From Streptomyces camponoticapitis (GTDB lineage Bacteria; Actinomycetota; Actinomycetes; Streptomycetales; Streptomycetaceae), in the NCBI RefSeq assembly GCF_014646115.1, contig NZ_BMMV01000027.1, positions 1 through 64,000 on the forward strand: DNA of 64,000 bases, in the 5' to 3' direction. The position numbers and the translations under genes are program-made. Numbering within the stretch: the stretch's first letter is position 1; every line of letters begins with the position of its first letter. The notes beneath the pieces were generated by a model. It saw only the letters and a program-made list of their open reading frames with translations, was not told the DNA's origin and did no database searches. Shown here in pieces: positions 56,693-64,000 of the stretch.

Positions 56693-58933
56693 TCAGACCT
56701 TGACCGCGTCCGCGTCCTTGCCCCTGCTGTCCTCCTCGGCCGTGCGCTCCCCCTGCTCCGGTACGAGCGTGCGCTGAAGGCTCTCGCCCTCGATGTCGAG
56801 GTTGGGCAGGATCCGGTCGACCGGGCGCGGCAACCACCAAGCGGCTCGTCCGAGAAGGGACATGACCGCCGGGACCAGCGCCATACGCACGATGAACGCG
56901 TCCACGAGCACCCCCACGGCCAGCGCGAATCCCATCGACTTGATGATCGGGTCCGGCATGAAGATGAACCCGCCGAAGACCGCCGTCATGATCAGGGCGG
57001 CGGCCGTGACGACACGGGCGTTGTGCCCCATCCCGCTGACGGTCGCCTCCTGGGCGCCGGCTCCGTGGACGAAGTCCTCACGCATGCGCGAGACGAGGAA
57101 GACCTCGTAGTCCATGGCCAGCCCGAACAGGATGCCGATGAGAAGGATCGGCAGGAAACTCACCAGCGGTCCCGGGACGTCGATGCCCAACAGGTCCGCG
57201 AAGTGGCCCTGTTGGAAGATCGCCACGGTGATGCCGAAGGTGGCGCCGATGGTGAGGAGGAAGCCGAGGGCCGCCTTCACCGGCACCAGGAACGACCGGA
57301 AGACCAGCATCAGCAGCAGGATCGACAGACCGACCACGAGCAGCAGATAGACCAGCATGGCGTCCGCGACCTTCTCGGAGACGTCGATGCCGACGGCCGT
57401 GGTCCCGGAGAGCCCGACAGTGGCGCCCTCCGCGCCCGCGACGCTCCCGTCCCCGATGCCGGCCACACGGTCGCGGACAGTGTGCACGACCTTCTCGGTG
57501 GCCTCGTCGGTCGGGCCGGCCTTGGGGATGACGGTGAGGAGCGCGGTGGTGCCCTGCTTGTTCATCAGGGGCGGGGCGACCGTGAGTACGTCCTTGGTGC
57601 CCTGGATCCGGGCGGCCGCTTCCTTGGCCGCGGCGGCGGTGGCCGCGGCGTCGTCGCTGGAAACGACCGCGATCAGCCGGCCGTTGAAGCCGGGGCCGAA
57701 TCCCTCGCTCGTCAGGTCGTACGCCTCACGGGTGGCGGAACCCGCTGCCGCCGTACCCGCGTCGGGCAGCGCGAGGCGCATGTCGGCGGCGGGGAGGGCG
57801 AGTACGCCGAGGCCGAGGATGCCGACGAGGAGGACCGGGACGCGGAAGCGGGTGACGGTACGGCCCCAGCGGAAGCCGAAGCCCTCGCGGGGCTCCTCGG
57901 CGAGGTCGGCGGTGTCGGCCGACGAGTGCCCGGAGCGCTGCTTGCGGGGCAGTACGCGGTGGCCGGCGAACCCGAGCAGCGCCGGCAGCAGGGTGAGCGC
58001 GACCAGGACGGCGACGGCCACCGTACCCGCGGCGGCCAGGCCCATCACGCTCAGGAAGGGAATGTTGACGACGGTCAGCCCCGCCAGGGCGATGACGACG
58101 GTGGCGCCCGCGAAGACCACGGCCGAACCGGCGGTCCCGACCGCGCGGCCGGCGGCCTCCTCGGCGTCCATTCCTTCGGTCAGATACTGCCGGTGCCGGG
58201 AGGTGATGAACAGGGAGTAGTCGATACCGACGGCGAGACCCAGCATGAGCGCCAGGATCGGTGCGGTGCTGGTGAGTTCGACCACGCTGCTCACGGCGAA
58301 GAGCCCGGCCATCCCCGCCCCCACACCGACGAGCGCGTTCAGCAGCGTCATGCCGGCGGCGACCATCGAGCCGAAGGTGACGACGAGAACGCCCGCGGCG
58401 ATCAGGACACCGATCGCCTCGGTGGAGCCCACCTCGACCTCGGCGCTGAGGACCTCACCGCCGTGCTCGACGCGGAGCCCGTTCTCTTCCTGGGCGGCGC
58501 CGACCTTCTCGTACGCCGAGCGCTGCGCGTCGGTCACCTCGTCCTTGGGGGCGTCGAACTGCACCTGGACGAGGGCGTACCGGCCGTCCTTGGAGACGGT
58601 GCCGGCCTGGAACGGGTCCACCGCGCCGACCACACCGGGCACGGCGGCCGCGTCCCGTACCACCGGGGCGACAGCGGCCTTGTCGAGCTTGCCGCCCTCG
58701 GGCGCGGCTATGACGATCGTGCCGGTCGTGCCGCTGGCCTGCGGGAACTGCTCCCTGAGCGAGTCCAGCGCACGCTGGGACTCGGTGCCGGGGATGGCGA
58801 ATTTGTCGCTGGTGGGGCCCATGAGGGTGGCGGCGGCTCCGCCCAGCAGGACGAGCAGGAGCAGCCATACGGCGACGACGCGCTTGCGCCGGCGGAAGGA
58901 GAACCGGCCGAGCCGGTACAGGAGGGAAGCCAT
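56693..58933 (-). CDS. MMPL-family RND transporter
   Basis: The 746-residue protein has the same twofold RND topology as the convergent gene. Proton-relay motifs are LGLAVGIDYSLFITSRHRQY in the first half and GILFGLAMDYEVFLVSRMRE in the second. The two proteins are only moderately alike, so this is not a recent duplication. The C-terminal tail is charged and cytosolic. It is followed upstream by a TetR gene at 59005 on the same strand, whose product probably controls this exporter. The substrate (lipid, siderophore or drug) is unknown. Confidence 0.9.
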   Translation of the reverse strand: MASLLYRLGRFSFRRRKRVVAVWLLLLVLLGGAAATLMGPTSDKFAIPGTESQRALDSLREQFPQASGTTGTIVIAAPEGGKLDKAAVAPVVRDAAAVPGVVGAVDPFQAGTVSKDGRYALVQVQFDAPKDEVTDAQRSAYEKVGAAQEENGLRVEHGGEVLSAEVEVGSTEAIGVLIAAGVLVVTFGSMVAAGMTLLNALVGVGAGMAGLFAVSSVVELTSTAPILALMLGLAVGIDYSLFITSRHRQYLTEGMDAEEAAGRAVGTAGSAVVFAGATVVIALAGLTVVNIPFLSVMGLAAAGTVAVAVLVALTLLPALLGFAGHRVLPRKQRSGHSSADTADLAEEPREGFGFRWGRTVTRFRVPVLLVGILGLGVLALPAADMRLALPDAGTAAAGSATREAYDLTSEGFGPGFNGRLIAVVSSDDAAATAAAAKEAAARIQGTKDVLTVAPPLMNKQGTTALLTVIPKAGPTDEATEKVVHTVRDRVAGIGDGSVAGAEGATVGLSGTTAVGIDVSEKVADAMLVYLLLVVGLSILLLMLVFRSFLVPVKAALGFLLTIGATFGITVAIFQQGHFADLLGIDVPGPLVSFLPILLIGILFGLAMDYEVFLVSRMREDFVHGAGAQEATVSGMGHNARVVTAAALIMTAVFGGFIFMPDPIIKSMGFALAVGVLVDAFIVRMALVPAVMSLLGRAAWWLPRPVDRILPNLDIEGESLQRTLVPEQGERTAEEDSRGKDADAVKV

Positions 58934-59004
58934 GGCGGAGGTTTCTCTTCTCGGTGGTCGGCGGGGGCCGGGGGTTGGGAACTGTCCGGAGAGGGGCGAG
59001 GGGG

Positions 59005-59643
59005 TCAGTCGGTGGGCGGCCGGGGGCAGGGGTCGGGTTCGAGGCCGGGTTCGGGTTCGGGTTCGGGTTCGGGTTCGGGGTCGGGGGTCAACTCCGGGTC
59101 GGGCTCGGGTCGTAGCGTGCGCAGCGCGCCGCGGATCAGCTCGGCGCGCAACCGCTCGTCCGGTACGGCGATGTCGCTCGCACCCGCGACGAAGACGGCT
59201 CCGAGGACCATGTGGGCCGCGACCACGTCCCGCGCTTCGGCGGACCGGCCCGCGAGCGCGCTCAGCAGGCCGTCGGCGATGGCGGGGATGCTGCCGAGCG
59301 CCGGGTGCGTGGTCATGCCGGGGATGTCGGCGAAGAGGATCTTGACCTCGCGCCGGAAACGCATCGCGAGATCGACGTAACCGGTCACGGCCGCCTCCGC
59401 CGCCTCCTGCCCGTCGAGGGGGGCGAGCCGGGCGTGGAGAGCGGCGAGTCCCTCGCCCGCGGGGGTCAGCAGCTCGGTGAGGATCGCGTCCTTGCTGGTG
59501 AAGTGGTAGAGCAGGGACGCCTTCGAGCAGCCCACGGCCGTGGCGATGTCGTGCAGCGACGTGCCTTCGTAGCCGCGCGTCGCGAACAGCTGCAACGCCG
59601 ATTCCAGGATGTGTCCGCGCAGGGCGGAGGCCGGGCGTGCCAT
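59005..59643 (-). CDS. TetR-family regulator with Pro-Glu repeat tail
   Basis: This 212-residue regulator starts at ATG 59643. The HTH is HILESALQLFATRGYEGTSL, then AVGCSKASLLYHF. The ligand domain runs to about residue 180. The last 30 residues are a PDPEPEPEPEPEPG repeat encoded by a CGGGTT hexanucleotide array (about 59046-59080 on the plus strand), prone to slippage. It lies 71 bp upstream of the MMPL gene on the same strand, suggesting an operon. A CCGATCGG-centred site at its start is a probable self-operator. Confidence 0.85.
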   Translation of the reverse strand: MARPASALRGHILESALQLFATRGYEGTSLHDIATAVGCSKASLLYHFTSKDAILTELLTPAGEGLAALHARLAPLDGQEAAEAAVTGYVDLAMRFRREVKILFADIPGMTTHPALGSIPAIADGLLSALAGRSAEARDVVAAHMVLGAVFVAGASDIAVPDERLRAELIRGALRTLRPEPDPELTPDPEPEPEPEPEPGLEPDPCPRPPTD

Positions 59644-59652
59644 GCCCCCACC

Positions 59653-59674
59653 ATAACTGTCCGATCGGTCAGCT
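59653..59674. promoter_or_regulatory. TetR operator candidate centred on CCGATCGG
   Basis: AACTGTCCGATCGGTCAGCT has a palindromic core CCGATCGG with partly matching flanks. It lies 11-30 bp upstream of the TetR start, the expected location for autorepression. Confidence 0.5.
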
Positions 59675-59711
59675 ATGACGGGCGGGGTGATCCGGGCGAC
59701 CCGGGCGCTCC

Positions 59712-59751
59712 TTGCGGAAACCCGCAGGGTGCCCGTTGCGGAATCCCGCAG
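59712..59751. repeat. Duplicated 16-bp dyad TTGCGGAAWCCCGCAG
   Basis: Copies at 59712-59727 (A at the variable position) and 59736-59751 (T) are 24 bp apart, and each is itself nearly palindromic (TGCGG/CCGCA). They lie between the divergent TetR and DedA genes, about 180 bp before the DedA start. Confidence 0.65.
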
Positions 59752-59932
59752 TGAGCCGGGTGGTAACCCGCGCCCGCATACCGGGGGCGGCCTGCACTTT
59801 TCTACTGTTGTGGAGAAGCGCGACACAGGAGACGGAATCCTCTCCCGGCCCTCCTCCGGTCCTCCCCCCGATGCCCTTCCGGTCCCTTTCCGCCGCCTCA
59901 CTCACCGCTTTTCGCCGGCTTGGAGACAGCAC

Positions 59933-60678
59933 ATGGATGTCGTACAGCTCGCCCTCCCGCAGGAACCGGCGGGAGGTATCGCCGGCTGGGCCGCCGATCT
60001 GGTCGACGCGATGGGGCTCCGGGCGCGGGCCTCGCCATCGCGCTGGAGAATCTCTTCCCGCCGCTGCCGAGCGAGGTCATCCTGCCGCTGACCGGCTTCG
60101 CCGCGGGGCAGGGGGTCATCAGCCTGGCGTCCGCGCTCTTCTGGACGACGCTCGGTTCGGTGGTGGGCGCGGTGATCCTCTACTGGGTCGGGATGCTCTT
60201 CGGCCGCGAGCGGATGCGCGCGATCTGGGCGAAGCTCCCGCTGGTCAAGGCCGCCGATCTGGTGCGTACGGAGGAGTGGTTCGCCAAGCACGGCACCCAG
60301 GCGGTCTTCTTCGGCCGCATGGTGCCGATATTCCGGAGTCTGATATCGGTGCCCGCCGGGGTCGAGCGCATGCGGCTGCCGGTCTTCGTCGCCCTGACCA
60401 CCCTCGGCAGCCTGATCTGGAACTCGGTGCTGGTGCTCGCCGGTTACTGGCTGGGCGACCGGTGGGATCTGGTGGAGACGTACGTCGGAGTGGTCTCGAA
60501 GGCGGTACTCGTCCTGGTCGTGCTCGCGGTCGTCGCGTACGTGGTCGTACGGGTGCGGTCCGGCGGCGGCCGGGGCGGTCAGGGCGCTCGGCGCGGTGAG
60601 GGGCCTCAGCGCGGTCGGGGTGCCCGGCGGGGGCGGCGCCGTCGCGGGACCCGGCGGGCCGCGCGGCAGCGCACCTGA
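59933..60678 (+). CDS. DedA-family membrane protein, apparent 1-nt deletion
   Basis: ATG 59933 (GGAG 8 nt upstream) opens a normal DedA N-terminus (MDVVQLALPQEPAGGIAGWA, then ADLVDAMG). At the GGGG run 60013-60016 the coding sense jumps to the next frame, which continues GAGLAIALENLFPPLPSEVI, then FFGRMVPIFRSLISVPAG and four hydrophobic helices. The total of 746 nt is one short of 249 codons, so a single missing G restores the gene. DedA proteins are undecaprenyl-phosphate or phospholipid flippase candidates. A very basic Arg/Gly-rich tail follows. Real mutation or sequencing error cannot be separated here. Confidence 0.8.
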
Positions 60679-60681
60679 GCC

Positions 60682-63129
60682 TCAGCCCTCCCAGCTCCAG
60701 TCCGAGACCTCCGGCAGATCCACCCCGTGTTCGCGGATCCAGCTGTGGTGGCGGGTCCGGGTGTCCTCCATGACCTGGCGTACGTCGGCGGCGCGGACTC
60801 CGAGCCCCGGCACCCGGTCGATGACGTCCATCACCAGGCGGTAGCGGTCCAGGTCGTTGCGGACGACCATGTCGAAGGGTGTGGTCGTGGTGCCCATCTC
60901 CTTGTAGCCGCGGACATGCAGGTTCGCGTCGCCGGTGCGGCGGTAGGCGAGACGGTGGATGAGCCACGGGTAGCCGTGGTACGCGAAGATCACCGGCTTG
61001 TCCGTGGTGAACAGGTCGTCGTACTCGGCGTCGGTCATCCCGTGCGGATGCTCCTCGCGCGGCATCAGCCGGGTCATGTCGACGACGTTGACCACGCGGA
61101 TCGCGAGCTCCGGCAGATGCCTGCGCAACAGGCCCGCCGCGGCGATGATCTCCAGGGTCGGTACGTCACCCGCGCAGGCCAGGACGGCGTCCGGCTCCCG
61201 GGTCCCGTCCTCCGTACCGGCCCACTTCCACAGCCCCGCGCCGCGCGCGCAGTGCGCGCGGGCCTCGTCCATGGTGAGCCAGTCGAAGCCGGGCTGCTTG
61301 CCGGCGACGACGACGTTCACGTAGTCACGGCTGCGCAGCACATGGTCGGCCACGGAGAGCAGGGTGTTGGCGTCCGGCGGCAGATAGACCCGTACGACGT
61401 CGGGGCTCTTGTTGAGTACGTGGTCGACGAAGCCCGGATCCTGGTGGGAGAACCCGTTGTGGTCCTGACGCCAGACATGGGACGTCAGCAGGTAGTTGAG
61501 GGATGCCACCGGCCGGCGCCAGGCCAACTCCCTCGATGTCTTCAGCCACTTGATGTGCTGGTTGACCATCGAGTCCACGATGTGCACGAAGGCCTCGTAG
61601 CAGGAGAACAGTCCATGACGGCCCGTCAGGAGATAGCCCTCCAGCCAGCCCTGGCACAGGTGTTCCGAGAGGACCTCCATCACCCGGCCGTCGCGCGCCA
61701 GATGTTCGTCGGTGGGCAGGATGCCCGCCTGCCAGGCCTTGCCGGTGGCCTCGAAGAGGGCTTCCAGACGGTTGGAGGCGGTCTCGTCCGGGCCGACGAC
61801 CCGGAAGTCCCTGCGGTCGGCGGTGTCGGCCATGATCCGGGCCAGCAGCCCGCCGAGGACGCGGGTGGGTTCGTGCAGTGCCACGCCGGGCTTGTCGACC
61901 TGGACGGCGAAGTCGTCGAGCGGCGGGACCGGCAGATCGCGGACGAGCAGGCCACCGTTGGCGTGCGGGGTGCCGCCGAGACGACGGGTGCCGGCCGGGA
62001 CGCAGGTCAGGACCTGGTCGGAGGGGCGGCCGTCGCGGTCGAAGAGTTCGTCGGGGCGGTACGAACGCAGCCACGCCTCCAGTTGGGCGAGGTGAGCCGG
62101 GTTCTCGCGGACAGCCGGGAGCGGGACCTGGTGCGACCGCCACGTCCCTTCGACCGGCAGCCCGTCGACATCGGCGGGACCGGTCCAGCCCTTGGGTGTG
62201 CGCAGCACGATCATGGGCCAGGCCGCCCGCTCGTACGCGGCCCCGTCCCGGGCGCTTCCGTCCCGGGAGTCCCGTGCGTTCCGCTGGATCGCGGTGATGC
62301 GGTCGGCCGCACGGTCGAGTGCCGCCGCGAGGGCGCGGTGGACCTCGGACGGGTCGCTGCCCGCCACGTACAGCGGCTCGTGGCCGTATCCGCGCAGCAG
62401 AGCGTCCAGTTCGTCGTCCGGGATGCGGGCGAGGACGGTGGGATTGGCGATCTTGTAGCCGTTGAGGTGCAGGATCGGCAGCACGGCGCCGTCGTGGACC
62501 GGATCGAGGAACTTGTTGGCGTGCCAGGACCCGGCCAGGGGCCCGGTCTCGGCCTCGCCGTCGCCGATCACGCAGGCGACGAGCAGGTCGGGGTTGTCGA
62601 GGGCGGCGCCGTACGCGTGCGCGAGCGAGTAGCCGAGTTCGCCGCCCTCGTGGATGGAGCCGGGTGTCTCCGGGGCGACATGGCTCGGGACTCCGCCGGG
62701 GAAGGAGAACTGCCGGAAGAGCCGGTTCATGCCGGCCGCGTCCCGGGTCACGTCGGGATACGTCTCGGTGTACGTGCCCTCCAGCCAGGAGTTGGCGAGC
62801 ACGGCCGGTCCGCCGTGTCCGGGACCCCAGACGCAGAGCATGGACTGGTCCCGGTTCCTGATGAGCCGGTTGAGGTGGGTGTGGACCAGGTTGAGACCCG
62901 GCGATGTGCCCCAGTGGCCCAGAAGCCGTGGCTTGATGTGCTCAGGGCGAAGGGGCTCGGTGAGGAGCGCGTTGTCCATCAGATAGATCTGGCCGACCGC
63001 GAGATAGTTCGCCGCGCGCCAGTGCGCGTCGAGTGCGGTCAGTTCCTCGCCGGTCAGGACGGTGTGTCGCTCCGCGACCGACGTGCCCTTCCCGTCCTTC
63101 GCCTTCGGCGTCCGCTTCTCCTGCCGCAT
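60682..63129 (-). CDS. xfp: Phosphoketolase (xylulose-5-phosphate/fructose-6-phosphate)
   Basis: This 815-residue ThDP enzyme has the full phosphoketolase layout. The N-terminal region is YLAVGQIYLMDNALLTEPLR and HWGTSPGLNLVHTHLNRLI. GPGHGGPAVLANSWLEGTYT and FSFPGGVPSHVAPETPGSIH bind phosphate and cofactor. The ThDP motif is IGDGEAETGPLAGSWHANKF through LHLNGYKIANPT. The C-terminal third has NYLLTSHVWRQDHNGFSHQD. It splits sugar phosphates to acetyl-phosphate, feeding acetate or acetyl-CoA. Length is normal. No acetate kinase or phosphotransacetylase gene is in the window. Confidence 0.95.
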   Translation of the reverse strand: MRQEKRTPKAKDGKGTSVAERHTVLTGEELTALDAHWRAANYLAVGQIYLMDNALLTEPLRPEHIKPRLLGHWGTSPGLNLVHTHLNRLIRNRDQSMLCVWGPGHGGPAVLANSWLEGTYTETYPDVTRDAAGMNRLFRQFSFPGGVPSHVAPETPGSIHEGGELGYSLAHAYGAALDNPDLLVACVIGDGEAETGPLAGSWHANKFLDPVHDGAVLPILHLNGYKIANPTVLARIPDDELDALLRGYGHEPLYVAGSDPSEVHRALAAALDRAADRITAIQRNARDSRDGSARDGAAYERAAWPMIVLRTPKGWTGPADVDGLPVEGTWRSHQVPLPAVRENPAHLAQLEAWLRSYRPDELFDRDGRPSDQVLTCVPAGTRRLGGTPHANGGLLVRDLPVPPLDDFAVQVDKPGVALHEPTRVLGGLLARIMADTADRRDFRVVGPDETASNRLEALFEATGKAWQAGILPTDEHLARDGRVMEVLSEHLCQGWLEGYLLTGRHGLFSCYEAFVHIVDSMVNQHIKWLKTSRELAWRRPVASLNYLLTSHVWRQDHNGFSHQDPGFVDHVLNKSPDVVRVYLPPDANTLLSVADHVLRSRDYVNVVVAGKQPGFDWLTMDEARAHCARGAGLWKWAGTEDGTREPDAVLACAGDVPTLEIIAAAGLLRRHLPELAIRVVNVVDMTRLMPREEHPHGMTDAEYDDLFTTDKPVIFAYHGYPWLIHRLAYRRTGDANLHVRGYKEMGTTTTPFDMVVRNDLDRYRLVMDVIDRVPGLGVRAADVRQVMEDTRTRHHSWIREHGVDLPEVSDWSWEG

Positions 63130-63290
63130 GGGGAGCCTCCGTCACGTCGTCACTTTTTGTCCTCGTCCGTTGCTCCCGGTCACCGTCGCACAGCGGGGGT
63201 GGGGCAGTGGCAGAGGCTGACCGGCCCTGTCGGGGGGATGTTCGGTACCTGGCCCTCGTACCCGGGACCCGCGCGCCCACGCGGGAACAC

Positions 63291-64000
63291 TCACCGCCGG
63301 GCGAGCCGTGCGGGGTTGAGCGGGGAGGGGTTGGGCGGTGAAGGGGTGAGCGGGGAGGGATTGAGCGGTGAGGGGTTGAGGCGGGCGAAGCCCTCCTGGC
63401 GTTCGTACGGGAAGTAGGGATACGGCGCCACCTTGGCGCTCGCCGCGTCGAGCCGGGCCACCTGCTCGGGCGCCAGCTCCCACCCGACGGCGCCGATGTT
63501 CTGGAGCAGTTGCACCTCGTCGCGGGCGCCGATGATGACGGAGGAGACCGTCGGGCGCCGGAGCAGCCAGTTGATGGCCACCTGGGGAACGGTCCTGCCG
63601 GTCTCCTCGGCGATTCCTTCGAGGGCGTCGATCACGCGGAAGAGATGGTCGTCGTCCACGGGCGGCCCGAAGTCGGCGGTCCGGTGCAGACGGCTGCCCT
63701 CGGGCAGCGGCCCGCCACGACGCAGCTTGCCGGTGAGCCGCCCCCACCCGAGCGGGCTCCAGACCATCGCGCCGACGCCCTGGTCGAGACCGAGGGGCAG
63801 CAGCTCCCACTCGTAGTCGCGGCCCACGAGGGAGTAGTAGACCTGGTGCGCGACATAGCGCGGGTAACCGTGCCGCTCGGCGGTGGCCAGCGACTTCATC
63901 AGCTGCCAGCCGGAGAAGTTGGAGACGCCGACGTAACGGATCTTCCCGGCCCTCACCAGCTGGTCGAGCGCCGACAGCACCTCGTCGACGGGTGTCCCGG
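63291..64000 (-). CDS. Aldo/keto reductase, C-terminal part (cut by window edge)
   Basis: The frame is open to base 64000, so the N-terminus (about one third) is missing. The visible part matches the AKR7/Kv-beta-like group: VRAGKIRYVGVSNFSGWQLM, GVGAMVWSPLGWGRLTGKLR, then VPQVAINWLLRRPTVSSVII and the NADPH-binding GARDEVQLLQN. The C-terminus carries an unusual NPSPLNPSPLTPSPPNPSPL tail encoded by a 15-bp tandem repeat (63315-63380). Substrates are probably aldehydes. The phosphoketolase gene lies downstream on the same strand, 160 bp away. Confidence 0.88.
   Translation of the reverse strand, partial: GTPVDEVLSALDQLVRAGKIRYVGVSNFSGWQLMKSLATAERHGYPRYVAHQVYYSLVGRDYEWELLPLGLDQGVGAMVWSPLGWGRLTGKLRRGGPLPEGSRLHRTADFGPPVDDDHLFRVIDALEGIAEETGRTVPQVAINWLLRRPTVSSVIIGARDEVQLLQNIGAVGWELAPEQVARLDAASAKVAPYPYFPYERQEGFARLNPSPLNPSPLTPSPPNPSPLNPARLARR

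Noticed and set aside
1..64000. CRISPR arrays, rRNA, tRNA, IS elements, biosynthetic cluster
   Set aside because: No spaced direct repeats of CRISPR type, no structural RNA signatures, no transposase frames and no synthase genes were seen on reading both strands.

Overview
The window is high-GC actinobacterial chromosome, almost certainly Streptomyces. Codon third positions are nearly all G or C. Intergenic stems are strong and mostly lack U-tracts. The gene families (AfsR/SARP-like and LAL regulators, snapalysin, DevS/DevR-type dormancy proteins, LAxTG surface protein, ScoMcrA-like nuclease) are typical of that genus. No rRNA, tRNA, CRISPR array, IS element or biosynthetic core gene was seen. 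Most of the window is accessory, arm-like sequence made of short operons and divergent regulator/target pairs.

Layout. 1-4.2 kb: end of a DrrA/DrrB-type ABC exporter, convergent with a large BTAD/NB-ARC regulator. 4.3-8.8 kb: small conserved proteins, a MerR regulator with a divergent target that looks leaderless, a CPBP membrane protease and a PIG-L/Mca-like deacetylase. 8.9-13.3 kb: a segment of visibly lower GC with a PD-(D/E)XK-DUF2075 helicase protein and a ScoMcrA-like HNH restriction enzyme on the same strand (candidate DNA-targeting defence pair). 13.7-19.6 kb: a dormancy/hypoxia cluster (heme-type GAF sensor kinase, DevR-like regulator, a degenerate paralogous regulator, a lone cNMP-binding domain, DoxX, universal stress protein). 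19.7-27.2 kb: Ser/Thr kinase, serine hydrolase, methyltransferase, FeS photolyase-related protein, polysaccharide deacetylase. 27.2-29.4 kb: an EACC1 protein translationally overlapping a caspase-GAF-PAS protein, the best candidate for an unusual conflict/cell-death system. 29.5-36.1 kb: secreted trypsin-like protease, fragments of two broken genes, a sortase-type surface protein and a secreted phytase-like esterase. 37-42.3 kb: two paralogous TetR regulators around a quinone oxidoreductase, then a LAL regulator. 42.5-45.1 kb: two proteins with type IVb pilin-like N-termini. 45.2-54.3 kb: AKR with divergent regulator, secreted SRPBCC protein, methyltransferase, snapalysin, DD-peptidase-like hydrolase, an AlkZ-like glycosylase/DinB pair with divergent WYL regulator, and a VWA protein. 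54.4-64 kb: convergent MMPL exporters with a TetR regulator, a DedA gene with an apparent 1-nt deletion, phosphoketolase, and an AKR cut by the window edge.

How genes work together. Three groups look like units. (i) The 13.7-19.6 kb genes fit a hypoxia/NO-responsive dormancy regulon, with a DevR-box-like site in the 16.9 kb divergent promoter region. (ii) The 27.2-29.4 kb pair overlaps by 17 nt and couples a protease effector to GAF and PAS sensor domains. (iii) The 9.5-13.3 kb pair combines modified-DNA recognition and cutting with a nuclease-helicase. Family calls rest on motif reading only; no database search was run.
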